This document shows positions 1 through 11,228 of a DNA stretch of 64,000 nucleotides, in pieces. A program made the translations under genes and the position numbers. The notes under the pieces were generated by a model. The model was not told where the DNA came from, made no database searches, and saw only the letters and a list, made by a program, of their open reading frames with translations. Origin of the DNA: Cercis canadensis (Eukaryota; Streptophyta; Magnoliopsida; Fabales; Fabaceae); NCBI GenBank assembly GCA_003255065.1, contig QAOA01002012.1, positions 457,808 to 521,807 on the forward strand, written 5' to 3'. Each line of letters begins with the position of its first letter. Position 1 is the first letter of the stretch.

Positions 1-721
1 GGTGAGAAGCCAACTGAGCCAAAGGAAGATGGGTCTTTTAATTCATTTAAAGTAACCCCTACAAAAGAGGTGGATAAACCAAAACCTAAGATGTTCTTAG
101 ATAACCCTCCACCATATGTGCCACCCATTTCATTTCCCCAACGGTTCCAAAATAAAAAAAGTGGATAAGCATTTTTCTAAATTTCTATATGTGTTTAAGA
201 AATTGCATATTAACATTCTCTTTGCATATGCTTTTGAGCAGATGCCTAGCTATGTGAAATTTTTGAAGGAAATCTTATCCAATAAAAGGAAGGTGGAGGA
301 ATATAAGATTATTGCACTTACTGAGTAGTCAATTACCATCTTGCAAAAGAAGTTGCCTCCTAAACTCGAGGATCCACGGAGTTTTACTATTCCTTGCACT
401 ATAAGAAATTCTTTCTTTGATAAAGCTCTTTGTGACCTTGGTGCAAGCATAGATCTAAGGCCTCTCTGTATTTTCAGGAAACTAGGTTTAGGAGAAGTTA
501 AACCAACCTCCATCTCCTTGCAAGTGGTGGATAGATCGACCAAGTATCCAAAGGGAATTGAGAATATGTTGGTGAAAGTGGATAGGTTCATCTTCCCAGC
601 TGATTTCAATGTTTTTAACATGGAAGAGGACCAAAAAATCCTGATCATTCTTTGTCATCCATTCATAGCAACTAGGAGAGCTCCAATTGATGTGCATAAA
701 TGGCAACTCACTTTAAAAGTA
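1..721 (+). pseudogene. gag C-terminus and aspartic protease of E1
   Basis: Capsid C-terminal sequence leads into a retropepsin-like domain. The protease active site reads DLGAS near 441-455, followed by a Leu-Gly-Leu-Gly-rich flap region, and the usual LGRPF motif is degraded to LCHPF near 650-665. The frame shifts inside an A-run near 153-160, and a TAG stop at 326-328 separates gag from protease. No gag start is present, so this is only the downstream part of the polyprotein. In intact relatives the protease cuts the Gag-Pol polyprotein inside the virus-like particle; this copy is broken. Confidence 0.7.
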
Positions 722-1168
722 TAGGGTGATCAAGTTTTTAAAGTCTTCAAGGCAATGAAACAATTGAAAGAAGTAAATCGGTGCTTTAAAATTGACACTA
801 TTGATGTGTGCATTAAAGAAAGTTTGCAAGCTAATTATCTGGAGGATCCACTTAAAGCTCGTCTTGTAGAGGCCTTTAATAAGGAAAAGCCACCTGATTT
901 AGAGGTTAAAGACAAGAAATGTACCAAGAAGTTAGTGGCTGATCACTTGTCTCAATTTTAGCCACATGAGAGGCAAGAGATGGTGAAGACTCATACTAAA
1001 GAGACCCTTCTGGATGAGCAACTACTTTCCTTCAACACCAGTAAGCCTCTTTGGCATAAAGGCTTCAGTAATGATCGAAGATTAAAAGTGAATAGTCACC
1101 GGCTCAAGGCATACATTGGTTCTAGAAGTCTTCAACCACCCTTGTGGATCTCGGTTTACTTGCCTTAG
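722..1168 (+). pseudogene. fused remnants of RNase H end, RNase H/integrase linker and integrase C-terminus
   Basis: Just after the protease, residues ending in KKLVADHLSQF (up to 958) match the last residues of Athila RNase H (compare VADHLSRI in Ath-Y). An ETLLDEQLL stretch (about 1000-1026) matches the RNase H-integrase linker. The frame then jumps to LKVNSHRLKAYIG (about 1084-1122), matching the integrase tail [12 protein letters not shown] of Ath-Y. Two internal deletions therefore removed reverse transcriptase plus most of RNase H, and then most of integrase. What remains is short and non-functional. Confidence 0.6.
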
Positions 1169-1591
1169 AGATAGTCAGGCTGAGGACTATAAAACAAGTG
1201 CTTTTTGGGAGGCGACCCAAGTTTTCTTAACCTTTCTCTTTGCTTTTGTTTAGTTTTCTTAGTTTTTGATTGCTTTTGTTTTAATTTTTATTTCCCTTTT
1301 AGGCTTACATTTGATGGATTTTCTCTTTTGAATTTTTATTTCAAGGCTTTAAACAAATTTAGGGGTCCTTGTCCTTCAAAACATGAAGAATTGAGCTGAA
1401 AAATGGTTCGGGACAGAGGCTAGAGTGCCTAGGCACTATAATAGAGAGCCTAGGCACCCAACCTCCTTCTTAAAAAAAAAGGGGGTTTCTTTTGCAAAAA
1501 AGGCAAGATTTTCAGCTTTCTTTGCCATCCAAACAAGCATTGATCCACCTCTATCCAGGGGAGTCTCTATACTTTCTCTTTTATTTCTTTT

Positions 1592-1627
1592 ACATTGAGG
1601 ACAATGTTGATTTTAAGTTTGGGGGAG
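1592..1627 (+). promoter_or_regulatory. hairpin and internal polypurine tract of E1
   Basis: ACATTGAGGACAATGT at 1592-1607 is a perfect 6-bp stem with a 4-nt loop, followed closely by TTAAGTTTGGGGGAG. The same hairpin plus G-rich tract lies downstream of the integrase tail in Ath-Z and Ath-Y, with degraded versions in Ath-A and Ath-B. A G-rich polypurine tract can prime plus-strand DNA synthesis. This one lies about 1.3 kb before the LTR, so a second-primer role is inference. Confidence 0.6.
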
Positions 1628-2939
1628 TTTGTTTGAATTTTTACTCTTTTGCCCTTAATTTCTTTATATTTAGGTTGTTTATTTAGTAGTTTTTATTGTA
1701 GTTTATGTTGTTTTGAGTGATAATGAAGTTTGAAATCCTAGGGCCAATGATAAAAGTAATCTTAACTGTTCATGGCTCTTGGAAAATGATGCATGTTGTG
1801 TTTGTGTGTGTGCTTGATTCTTGTGTGGGTTTTTACTTAGCTTGTAGTTCCTTGACACTTTGAGCACATAGCTCTGAACCCTTAATTTTCTTTGCTTGAG
1901 TTAAATAATGTTTATACATGATTAGTACTTCATATGATCTAGTAGAGTTCTAGAACTTGCTTGATTGCTACTTGAGGCATTATCCTAGGTTATACAACAT
2001 TAGGGACATGATTTAGGCCATCCTATGATTGAGCCTTTCAAGCCAACCTATGCATGAATTGTTATCCTTAGCATACCTCATTGAGCCTAATTGAACCTTT
2101 TTCTTTATCACCCAAAATTTATCCTAGCCTTTGAATACTTTTCCTAACTTTTTCCCTTCACTCATAGCATATGGTCATTCTAGGAAAAATATATTTTAGA
2201 GCTATGGAAACATTTGGGAGGATGGGTGGAGTTAAGAAAAGTAGTTTGTTGCTTCTTTGTGTAGCAAAATGATGAGAAAAAGAAAAAAATAGAATGAAAA
2301 GATAAGAAATCAGAATGCCACACCCATTAATCATTAAATAAGAAAATAAGTTTGAAGGTACAGTAACTTAATCATAAAAAAGAAAAGCAGAAAAAGCACA
2401 AACAAGTGAAAAAGAGAAAAAGAAACAAAAAGTGGTTGATGAGTTAAATGTTGATAATAAGTTTGGGGATGTTATTTAAAATTGGTGCTCTACGTTTTAG
2501 AATGGTTGTTATGGGTGATTTGAGCCTCATTAGTATCTTTTATCCTACATTAACCCTAGCCATACATTACAAGCTTAAGAAAGTCCATTGATATTTGGTG
2601 TTGTAAGTAGTCTACAAGCTTATGAAATTCTCAATTTACTCATTTAGAGATCTATTTGTATGTGCTTGTTATTATAAACTCATTTGAGTTGCAAGGGTTT
2701 AGGTGTAGAGGGCTATACATACACACACCCAAGGAATTATAAGTAAGGTGACTCTTGCACTTAAATTGAAATTCTACACATTCATGATTTGCTGAGTTCT
2801 CTTTGAGCTATGATTATGTGTTATCTTTTAGGCATGTTTGGTTAGTAAAACTAACTTGTCACTCATCATGTATTTAAGTTCTTGTTTATTTATTTGTTTT
2901 AGCTTGTGGACTAGCAAAATATTAAGTTTGGCAGGTATT
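1628..2939 (+). other. non-coding 3' region of E1
   Basis: AT-rich sequence between the internal polypurine tract and the 3' LTR, with an A-rich part around 2270-2440. I see no gene. A degraded purine tract (AAGTTTGGCAGG, about 2922-2936) lies directly before the LTR start and is the likely primary plus-strand primer site. Confidence 0.5.
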
Positions 2940-4374
2940 TGATGAGTGGATTTTATATCTAGGAATTAGATATCATTCACTTGGTATTTAGTTAGTCTTT
3001 GAGGTATTTATCGATTTTATTCTCATACTTTTTTAGTTTATTTTATAGGGAGTGCAACTATGGCAATTGGGTATGAGTTAGTGATATTAAAAGGCTGAAA
3101 AAGAGAAAAATCAGGTGTCTTGGCTGAGACCAGGGCGCCTAGGCAACCTGACAAAGAAAATTGGTGTTGCAAGTTGAAAGTAGGCCTACGCACCCAAAGG
3201 CAGCACTAGGGACTCATTAGTGCAAAAATGCAAGTCCTGCCAGAACTAGCAGAGCCTAGGCGCCCATGCCCAGTGCCTAGGCACCCACGTGCATTAAAAA
3301 AAATCTGATTTTCAGTGTTTCCTTACTCAAAAACGTTTCCTAATGTATTTAGACTTCCTAGGACCTATAAATAGGTAATTTTAAGACTAGATTAAGGTTC
3401 TCACAAGTTCCCACAAGTTTAGAATTGAAGGAGAGAAGAGCAAGGCATGAAGGAGGAGACGGCAACGGATTCATCTTCTACACAAGTTTTTCTTCTTCAT
3501 CTTTTCTTTACTTATGTTTAGAATATTTGTTAGGATGTTTTACTTTTTCAGTATAAACTAATTTCCTTTTTTAGGGCTACGATGTAGCCTAACTATGATG
3601 TTTTGATTTTCTTCTATCAAATTAATCTATGAATTATTTTCTCTGATTGAGTGTTCATCTCTATGTATGCTTAATGCTTCTAATTAACTGATCACTAATT
3701 AGATGTTGGGTTAATCATAATGAAATTAGAAGAAGATTTATGTGTCTAGTTCATTGGGATGAATGCCATAGATTGCATGTGAGATATGAATATACCTCCA
3801 TGGTCTGTGTAGTCGCTACATGGGATCCATAGAACTTAACAAATTTCTAGTTGTTTTAATTCACATAGGAATATAGTGAATTAGCAATTAGGGATGTTTT
3901 CATTAGACCTTGGGAGAGGCCAGTGAAAAGATTAGGAAATCTTGACTATCAATTAGAAGAATAATTCTAGATTAATGTGATAAGGAATTCAATTTGGATT
4001 AGTTATGGTGAAATTGGAAATCCTAGGCTATATTCCGTAGTTGAATCTTGATTTTACTTGNCTTGGGAGAGGCCAGTGAAAAGATTAGGAAATATTGACT
4101 ATCAATTAGAAGAATAATTCTAGATTAATGTGATAAGGAATTCAATTTGGATTAGTTATGGTGAAATTGGAAATCCTAGGCTATATTCCGTAGTTGAATC
4201 TTGATTTTACTTGCTTTCATTTTATTTCTCACTTCTCTTAATTAATAGTCATTTAGATAAAACTGAGATTAACTCAATTTTGGTATTTAATAGCCATCAA
4301 TTCTCATGGGACGATAACTCACTCACTCTTTATTAATTGTTAATGATAATGTGCACTTGCGTTCACTTATCGCA
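2940..4374 (+). repeat. 3' LTR of E1
   Basis: Starts TGATGAGTGG just after a purine tract and ends near TTATCGCA. A TATA-like CTATAAATAGG lies at 3364-3374, where a U3 promoter would sit. GCCTAGGC palindromes cluster at 3130-3290. The length is inflated by a 152-bp assembly duplication around the N at 4061. The 5' partner is outside the window, so the exact edges are unproven. Confidence 0.6.
3909..4213. other. assembly duplication flanking N at 4061
   Basis: 3909-4060 and 4062-4213 are 152-bp direct copies differing at one base (AAATCTT against AAATATT), separated by a single N. This looks like two overlapping contig ends placed side by side, not a biological tandem duplication. Confidence 0.85.
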
Positions 4375-4399
4375 TAACATTATATATATATATAAAAAA

Positions 4400-5940
4400 A
4401 AAGTGAATTAAGTCAAATTTTAATTTTATTAACTTTAATAAAATTTAACTATTGTGATGCATATATATGTAAAAGAAATGTAAATAAATAAATAAATGTG
4501 TATGTATCATTACTCAATCATTAACTCAATATTTACACTTCTCAAAAAGCCAAAATTGAGCATATTCAAATTGATGCTTGGTTCATAGAATACAAAAACA
4601 TTCTCAAGAATGCTAACATGTGAATATTACATTCTCATATTTGATACACATTTTGTAAACAAATTATGAAGAACTTATCATTCTCGATAACAAGTTTTGG
4701 ACCAACTTGCCAAATGATGGAAATCCAACATCCCAACCTTTGTGGCCCACATGCCACAACTACTAGTTGTTACCCATCATTGCCGATGGCTAGCGCTACC
4801 ACTCATTTTCACAAGAGTAACAAGGTATTGCAATATTCTCTAGAGTCACATTCTTGGGAATGACATTCCTAAATTTGTGATTCCAAGGTATAAAAATTCA
4901 ATCTATGAACCAATCAATATCTTAGACTATTAAATGAAATGAGAAAAAATCTCAATCTTCTAAAGAAACTACATGGAGAAAGGTTTGATGTAGATGGTAC
5001 ATGGAGTACTAGCAATGATACAAACAAACAATAATTTGATGTAGATGTGCATAAAGAAACTACAACTAGAACTACTCCTAGGAAAGGCGAAGTAAAGACT
5101 GAGATAAAATAAAAAAAAAAGGGTAATTTTTTATGTTTGAGATTGATTGGATTGGGGGTCCTTTCTCTGAGCCATCTCTTGGTATTTATAGACTCTTCTG
5201 CCTGTTTGCATGCAAGACACCTATCTATTTGAATTAACTGCTCCCTTGCATGTGTGACAGCTGAAACATCACGTTCTCTACACCACTTTAAACCGAGTCA
5301 TGGGAATCATGGTGACTACACGTTCCTCACTTTTAGCAAACAGCGTTAGTGCTTTTCATCCACGTGCGAACTTCACCCACATTCCGCATATCCAGCACAC
5401 GTTCTTAGTGGCCTTCAACTATGATCTAACTGTTAGCCACGTTTTGTATTTCTGGCACACGTTCTTAATGGCTTTCAATCACGTGCAAAATTTTTGCCAT
5501 GTTTCATATTTCTAGCACATGTTCTCAATGTCTTTCAATCATGTGCAAACTTTAGCCATGTTTTGTATTTCTAGCACACGTTCTCAATGGCTTTTAACCA
5601 CAATCGAAGTATTGGCCACGTTTCGTGCTTTTAGTGCATGTTCCTTCTCAATCTGCACATGACTATCTTCTCCCTGCCTTCAAATGCCCATAATTGCCTT
5701 TGAATTAATTCATAGCTCTCAGCAGCCTTTGAGTTAATTCTTTTATCCCAAAGGATTATTGACTATGGACTTCGAATCACCATCTAAACATGATCATCAC
5801 TCAAAATTGGAGTTTAATTCCCAAGAGGACTCTTCCAATTTCGAAATTCAAATTTATGTGATAACAATTGCCTCATTTAATGCTTGATTTAATGATAATA
5901 ATCCAATTAAATTAAGCACTAAATAAAATATGGTTTATCA
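4400..5940 (-). repeat. 3' LTR of Tat-1 (left edge approximate)
   Basis: On the minus strand the LTR begins TGATAAACCATA at 5940, just after a purine tract (AAAGGAAGG, complement of 5941-5950). A minus-strand TATA box TCTATAAATACC lies at about 5186-5197. A 60-bp tandem repeat at 5336-5640 sits 150-450 bp upstream of that TATA box. No partner LTR is visible, so the left edge is uncertain. The segment near 4380-4560 could be flanking DNA. Confidence 0.5.
5336..5640 (-). repeat. 60-bp tandem repeat in U3 of the Tat-1 LTR
   Basis: About five head-to-tail units of 59-60 bp. Each carries an AGCACACGTTCT-like block, a TCAATCACGTGCAAA-like block and a GCCACGTTTTGTATTT-like block. Unit junctions at 5400, 5460, 5520 and 5579 show the period. 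Several units hold ACGT cores, including full CACGTG. The short plus-strand ORF across it exists only because 60 is a multiple of three. Confidence 0.8.
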
Positions 5941-5945
5941 CCTTC

Positions 5946-8795
5946 CTTTGGCAAAGATTCTTCAACTGGGAGGAAGACAGTTCTTGTTCCATTCATTCTG
6001 GCTAATTTATACCAATCTTTGAATGGTGGAAAAGTGGATATCCAAGATAAGGGCAAGATCATTACTTATAATGGACCCTTTTGGATCTTTCACTTGTGGA
6101 TAGCAGCTTACTTTCCAGAGATTTTCAAGTACAAAAGACCCAATGATGGTGCTTCTTGGGGAATTACTTTGGTGACTTCAACAACTTGCAACCAAGACGA
6201 TTGTTCCCTTGAAGCTTTTGTCCACTATTTGTATTTCTTCAGTACTCTCTCCCGTAGACCATCTTTCTATATCTTAAAAAAAAAATTGAAACAAGAATAA
6301 CTGGGGAACAAAACTTGAGATGGAGAGATTGTAGAACTCTAATCCTAATGGCTTCAAGAAATTGCGACGTATTTTGCGTTAAATTTTGTACCCTAGAAGA
6401 CTTCCTTGTGGAATACCTGAATATGCAGGCTTAAACTTTGAAATCTACTTTCCATGTCTTGTTTCTAGATTATTTAGGCTTGACCAAGGATTACCTTACT
6501 TGCCTCAAGAATGCACCAAGGATTATATGCAACAAAGCTTCCCTTCTAAACCAGCTCTGAAAAAAAAAAAAAGCATTAGTAGAGGATCTCGTCTCCATGG
6601 ATCAACTCAAATTTCATTTTCTTGACTTCACAGATGGTTATTCTACAAGCTTTGTCACTTGGTGGGAATTTTTTTTACATGATTGCTCTTCCTGAAGCAC
6701 CGAGCACCATACTTTGCAAGCTTGTCTATGATGATGGTGAAAGAGGTATGCCACTATCATGTGCTCCTCCATTCGAAAGCAAGGTTCTTTCATTAGATTA
6801 AAATGCTCAACTAGTTTTGATCTTGGAAGTATAGTAGCATTCTCAAAGGAGATCATTTTTCCAAAACCTAAAAGCATTGCCTTTAATTTATGTCTAAAAT
6901 TGTCTGCCATAACGCTTCATTTCGTTACAGTGTTCAAGCAACTTCTAGTTTTAGGTGAAAACCCAATTGATTTCATAGCTTTGCAACATAACATTGTTTT
7001 AAAAAAAGGTAAAAGCTTCCAAGTCTGCAACTCCAACTGTTACTTCCTTTGAGGAAGACAACAATGAGGAAGAAGAAACTCCTTTATCTAAGAAAAAGAA
7101 AGGATACCTCTTCCACTTCAAATCTCCCTATTCAACTACTGAAGAAAACAACTAAGAGTGCCTCCACATTGAGCCAACATACTCTTTCTCTTTCTACACT
7201 TTTGATTGCAGAAATCAAAGCGAAACTTGCTAGGCATTGAGGTGAATCAAATGTTGAACAACCAAAAATTCTTGTTAAACAAGCATTGAATCTTTCTTAT
7301 GAGAAGCCTAATGAAGCTCCTGGAAAATCCAAATCCTTGGATTCTCCTGAGAAGACTAGAAGAAGATGGAAAACTTTGGCTACAAATAGTACTAGCATGA
7401 AAGTTTCCAACAAATTTGAGGATGATTCGCAAACAAGTATTTTTCTTTGAAATCTTGTACCTTTTTTTCTTTAACAGAAATGGTGCAAGCCAAACCTCTA
7501 AATCCACACCTTGCTTTTTAAGGGAATACTTTGACAACTGAGAACAAAGAACATCAACTATTCCTCCCTCATTGTGAGCCTTGGAAAAAAAGTATTTGAA
7601 CCTACACAATTAATAGAAACGAACCAAGAATTCGTACAAGAATTTATAATTGAACCAATTCAAAAGGTAACTTGTCTCTTGAACCTTTCGAGATAATCTT
7701 GTATTTTTTGAAATCTAATTCACTTCGTTTTGCCAACTTTGTTTAAATGAATACTTCAAGATCAAAGAACGGTCATGAACAAGAAACTCGAACAAATCTT
7801 CCTAATAAGCTCAACAAGGACCTTGACAAGGCTACTTCAAAGGGAGTTCATACACTCCCAAAGGTATGATACTTAAGTTCCTGAAAGGCGTTGTACTTGA
7901 TATTCCTCCTTTGTGAGAAAGGAAAATTACTGCATTTTCTTTTTTGCAGGATCATGGGAATGTGATTCTCTAGAAAAATCCTAAAAGTGCACCAGTTGCT
8001 CTTAACCCTTCTCAAGAGCCTGCTTTGACTGATAAGGACATCTTGGGGAACAATTTTGGTGATGACATCTTTTCATTGATCAAGCCAACAAACTCATCTT
8101 TCCAACACCCCACTCCATCACCAGCTTTTACCGCTTCTTCATCATTTGTTTTGACGACAAATCCTGGGGAGAACAAGGCAAAACTTCACCTACTAAAGTC
8201 TTTCCTCCATAATTCTGTTGAAGAGGTGTTACTTGATGACACGACATTCCTTAAGCTCCAAGAAGTTGCTTGCTTCTTGAATCAATCTACCATAAAAGAT
8301 GACCCTCCAATGTCGATTGGCTTAAAAGCAAATATTGAAGACATGTTGGAGAAAGTTGAAACTATGAGGCTGCATTTTCAACAAGTAATCTCGGAGACCT
8401 CTAATGTTGATCTTGAGATCGAAAACTAGCAGTGTCTAACAAAGCATTTTCATTAAGAACAGGCCTTGGTAGTTGAACAAAAAAGGCTTGCTAACAACTC
8501 AAAACAAAGAATAGACCAGCTTAGCTTGAAAATCACAAATCTAAAGGAGCAACTGGCTAAAAAATGTTCTGAATATACTACTGAGGAAATCAATTATCAA
8601 GAGGTTATGAATGAATTTAATGCCACCTTTGAAAGGACTAGCCCCTTCATGATTGACTCATGGCCAAAGGTGCAACTTCTTGAAAAGAAAACCACGAACA
8701 AATCAAAATTGACTGAGGAGAAAGAGAAGCTTGTCCAAGACTGGATGAAGTTTAAGGAGATCTTTGATGAAAATTGGGAAAAGAATTTGATATGA
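5946..8795 (+). pseudogene. plant mobile domain (PMD) protein with coiled-coil tail, intron-containing, antisense to Tat-1
   Basis: 5946-6297 and 6370-6600 encode pieces resembling the aminotransferase-like plant mobile domain: GPFWIFHLWIAAYFPE, then PRRLPCGIPEYAGLNFEIYFP. 7020-7450 encodes an acidic then Lys-rich linker (NNEEEETPLSKKKK), and 8025-8795 a Glu/Lys-rich probable coiled coil. At least one clear GT-AG intron is present (7864-7949), and 7676-7770 looks like another. In-frame stops occur at 7971-7973, 8427-8429 and near 8454, so it is a pseudogene. It begins within 10 bp of the Tat-1 polypurine tract and ends where the integrase C-terminus begins on the other strand. It therefore fills the integrase-LTR interval in antisense. 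PMD proteins occur in plant silencing factors and in transposons; the role here is unknown. Confidence 0.6.
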
Positions 8796-9068
8796 ATGTT
8801 GTATTTTCGAACTTTCAGTTGTTTAATTTGAAAATTTGTAGAACATACAATTTCAAATATTTCCCATTAATAATGTTGTACCTTTTCTCTCTCCCATCAA
8901 TAGAATTTATCTTGTACACATTTCTAGGCTTCATTGCTTCAATTCGAATTGGTCCTTCCCAAAGAAGTGATCACTTTCCAAATTTGCAACCTTTTTGACC
9001 CATTGGAAAGATAACTTTTCAAACTATATCTCCTTCTTGAAAACTTCTTGATTTGACATTTTTCTCAT
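8796..9068 (-). pseudogene. integrase C-terminal end of Tat-1, distal to Copia-1
   Basis: Minus-strand translation shows a VKSRSFQEGDIV stretch, then a WEGPIRIEAM stretch. This matches the gypsy integrase C-terminal GPY/F-type module, normally WEGPY. A stop follows GDIV, and another replaces a Trp codon before SLLWEGP. It continues directly from 13890 when Copia-1 and one CTCAT copy are removed. This shows that Copia-1 landed inside integrase. Confidence 0.65.
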
Positions 9069-9261
9069 TGTCAAACTAATATGGAAAATATTTCTGTATT
9101 CATTGATTATTCTTTGCAAGAGTGGAGGAATATATATACACATAAACTACCTATTTTAGGCTATACATCAATCACAATAATGAACTAAATTAAAGGGTAT
9201 ATCCCAAAATTGACTCCTAAGATCTCTTAGAGATCAATTCTCACCACAACTCATGCCAACA
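9069..9261 (-). repeat. 3' LTR of Copia-1
   Basis: 193 bp; plus-strand view starts TGTCAAACTAATATGG and ends CATGCCAACA. It matches 13697-13889 with 6 substitutions, four of them clustered at 9176-9184. The TATATATACACATAAA block near 9131 is the likely promoter region. Confidence 0.92.
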
Positions 9262-9272
9262 GTCCCCCTCAA
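9262..9272 (-). promoter_or_regulatory. polypurine tract of Copia-1
   Basis: The minus strand reads TGAGGGGGACT directly before the 3' LTR. The TGA at its start is also the stop codon of the RNase H frame, so coding runs right into the plus-strand primer. Confidence 0.85.
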
Positions 9273-9970
9273 GTTGGTGCATAGAGATCTTGAATGCCCA
9301 ACTTGTCAAGTGAGTTGTAGAAGTTTCTGCTACAGACAACTTTCGTAAGAACATCTGCTAACTGGTCTTCAGATTTAACAAATGGGAATTGAATTATCTT
9401 GGTCTCCACATTTTGTTTGATAAAGTGTCGGTTTATTTTCACATGTTTGGTTCGATCATGTTGCACATGATTATGAGAAATAGCTATAGCAGCCTTGTTG
9501 TCATATAATAGGTTCATTGCACAGCTTGGAGCAAAACCAACTTCAATTAATAGTCTTCTAAGCCAAAGAAGTTCACAAAGACCCTTAGCCATTCCACGAA
9601 ACTCAGCTTTAACACTTGATAATGCTACCACCTTTTGTTTCTTACTTCTCCATGTAACCAAATTTCCTCCCACAAAGGTAAAATAGCCTGAGGTGGATTT
9701 TCTCTTTGTGATATCTCCTGCCTAGTCAGCATCTGTATAGCCTTCAACTCGTAGGTGATTATTTTTTGTGAACATCAATCCTTTTCCAGGTGATGACTTC
9801 AAGTACCGAAGGATCCGAATTACTGCATTCATGTGATCTCTACTTGGGCAATGCATGAATTGGCTTACTACACTTACTGCGTAGGCTATGTCAAGTCGTG
9901 TATGAGACAGATAAATAAGTCTGCCAACTAACCTCTGGTACCTCCCTTTGTCTGTTGGCACTTGGTCCAC
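9269..9970 (-). pseudogene. copia RNase H and end of reverse transcriptase
   Basis: Two segments. 9970-9722 carries the RT connection region (YQRLVGRLIYLSHTRLDIAY) and the start of RNase H (EGYTDAD). 9673-9269 carries the rest (SSVKAEFRGMAKGLCELLWL, then YDNKAAIAIS, then DRTKHVKINRHFIKQ). A TAG at 9722-9724 follows DAD, where relatives read through with Trp. The catalytic Glu of the SSxEAE motif is Lys here. In active elements this domain degrades the RNA template during reverse transcription. Confidence 0.85.
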
Positions 9971-11092
9971 TGTTTTGCACTATTAGTGTATCCGTAGGTT
10001 TACAATTTAGTAGTCCAACCTCTAATAAAAGATCTAGGATATATTTTCGTTGGGAAAGAAAGATGCCTTGTTTTGACCGGGAAACCTCAATTCCTAGAAA
10101 ATATTTAAGTCCTCCTAGATTTTTCATCTCAAATTCTATTGCCAATTGATTTTGAAGTCTTGCTATTTCCTTTGAGTCATCTCCTGTAATGATCATATTG
10201 TCTACATAGACTATCAAATATGTTATCTTACCTTGGCAATGTTTCAAGAATAGTGTATGATCTGCGTTGCTTTTTCGAAAGCCATATTTCCTCATTGCCG
10301 AGCTTAATCGCCCAAACCATGCCTAAGGGGATTGCTTCAAACCATATAGGGTTCGTTGCAACTTGCACACACACACTTAGTTTCATAATTTCTCATATAA
10401 CTTGGAGGAATATCCATGTAGATTTCTTCTTTAAGATGTCCATGGAGAAAGACATTCTTGACTTCTAACTGATGCAATGGCCTATCAAGATTTACTGCAA
10501 GAGATAATAGAACCCTAACGGTACTCAACTTGGCCACTGGTGAAAAGGTTTCTTAATAGTCTACACCATATGTCTATGTAAAGCCTTTGGCCACTAATCT
10601 TGCTTTATACCATTCAACAGACCTATCAGCTTTGTACTTGATAGAGAAGACCCACTTACACCTTACTGGTTTTTTTTCCTTTCGGTAAGGGAACAAGAGT
10701 CCATGTCTCATTTTTTTTAATGCCTCCATTTCCTCCTTCATAGCTTGAACCCATCTAGTGTCATCTAAAGCCTCTTCAACACTTGTAGGAATATAATGTG
10801 AGGATAGTTCATTTGCAAATTTCTTGAGGGGTTTAGACAATTCTTTTGTAGAAACATAATTAGCAATCAGATATCTTGATTTGTGGTCCTCTATTTTAGG
10901 AGAATATCTTTTCGGTGGCTTATCTCGATTATGCCTGTAAGGTAGCTTATAGCCAACAAGAGTATCCATAGTATTAGAAATGCTAGGTGTGACAGGAGAG
11001 CTTACCTCAATGATATTCTCAGGAGATGGGTTGTCATATACTAAAGAGTTGGGGGGGGGGGGGGGGGGNGGGGGGGGGGGGGAGGGTTTCAA
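9891..11092 (-). pseudogene. copia reverse transcriptase
   Basis: Segments 11092-10574, 10537-10337 and 10295-9891 hold the N-terminal region (WVQAMKEEMEALKK, CKWVFSIKYKADRSVEWYKARLVAKGF), fingers/palm (LHQLEVKNVFLHGHLKEEIYMDIP) and active site. That site reads YVDNMIITGDD instead of YVDDMI, an Asp-to-Asn change at a catalytic position. The palm DVKNAFLHG is EVKNVFLHG. Stops and small frameshifts separate the segments. The run of Pro codons at the start comes from a poly-G tract holding an N. Confidence 0.88.
11051..11081. other. poly-G tract with N at 11069 (assembly weak point)
   Basis: About 31 G residues interrupted only by the N. Such runs are hard to sequence, so the length and frame across this point are unreliable. 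Confidence 0.8.
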
Positions 11093-11228
11093 CTATTTCA
11101 GCTTTTGGAGATATCAATGGCTCTTCTATGGTCGTTTGAGGAACATCATCGCTAGAGGGTTAATTTGAGTTGCAACGCGTAGTTGTCTAGTCGTCAACCC
11201 AATTATCAACCCAATTCGACTCTTCTTC

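Larger units (their letters stand above)
1..4374 (+). mobile_element. E1: Athila-type Ty3/gypsy deletion derivative, 3' part
   Basis: In plus-strand order: gag C-terminus, a retroviral-type aspartic protease, a scrap of RNase H, a scrap of integrase C-terminus, a hairpin with polypurine tract, about 1.3 kb of non-coding DNA, and a 3' LTR. This is the Athila gene order with reverse transcriptase and most of RNase H and integrase deleted. The 5' end lies outside the window. The lineage call rests on the protease DLGAS-type motif, the VADHLS RNase H ending and the VNxHRLK integrase ending, all matching the fuller Athila copies at 40-58 kb. The right LTR edge (4374 or 4379) is uncertain because no partner LTR is visible. 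Confidence 0.75.

Noticed and set aside
250..648. 132-codon minus-strand ORF
   Set aside because: Antisense shadow of the E1 protease, which shows clear family motifs on the plus strand.
3909..4213. Biological tandem duplication in an LTR
   Set aside because: The N exactly at the junction and the same pattern at two other Ns point to assembly, not biology.
5300..5515. 71-codon ORF as a repeat protein
   Set aside because: The frame stays open because the DNA repeat unit is 60 bp; it lies in an LTR and has no start context or homologue.
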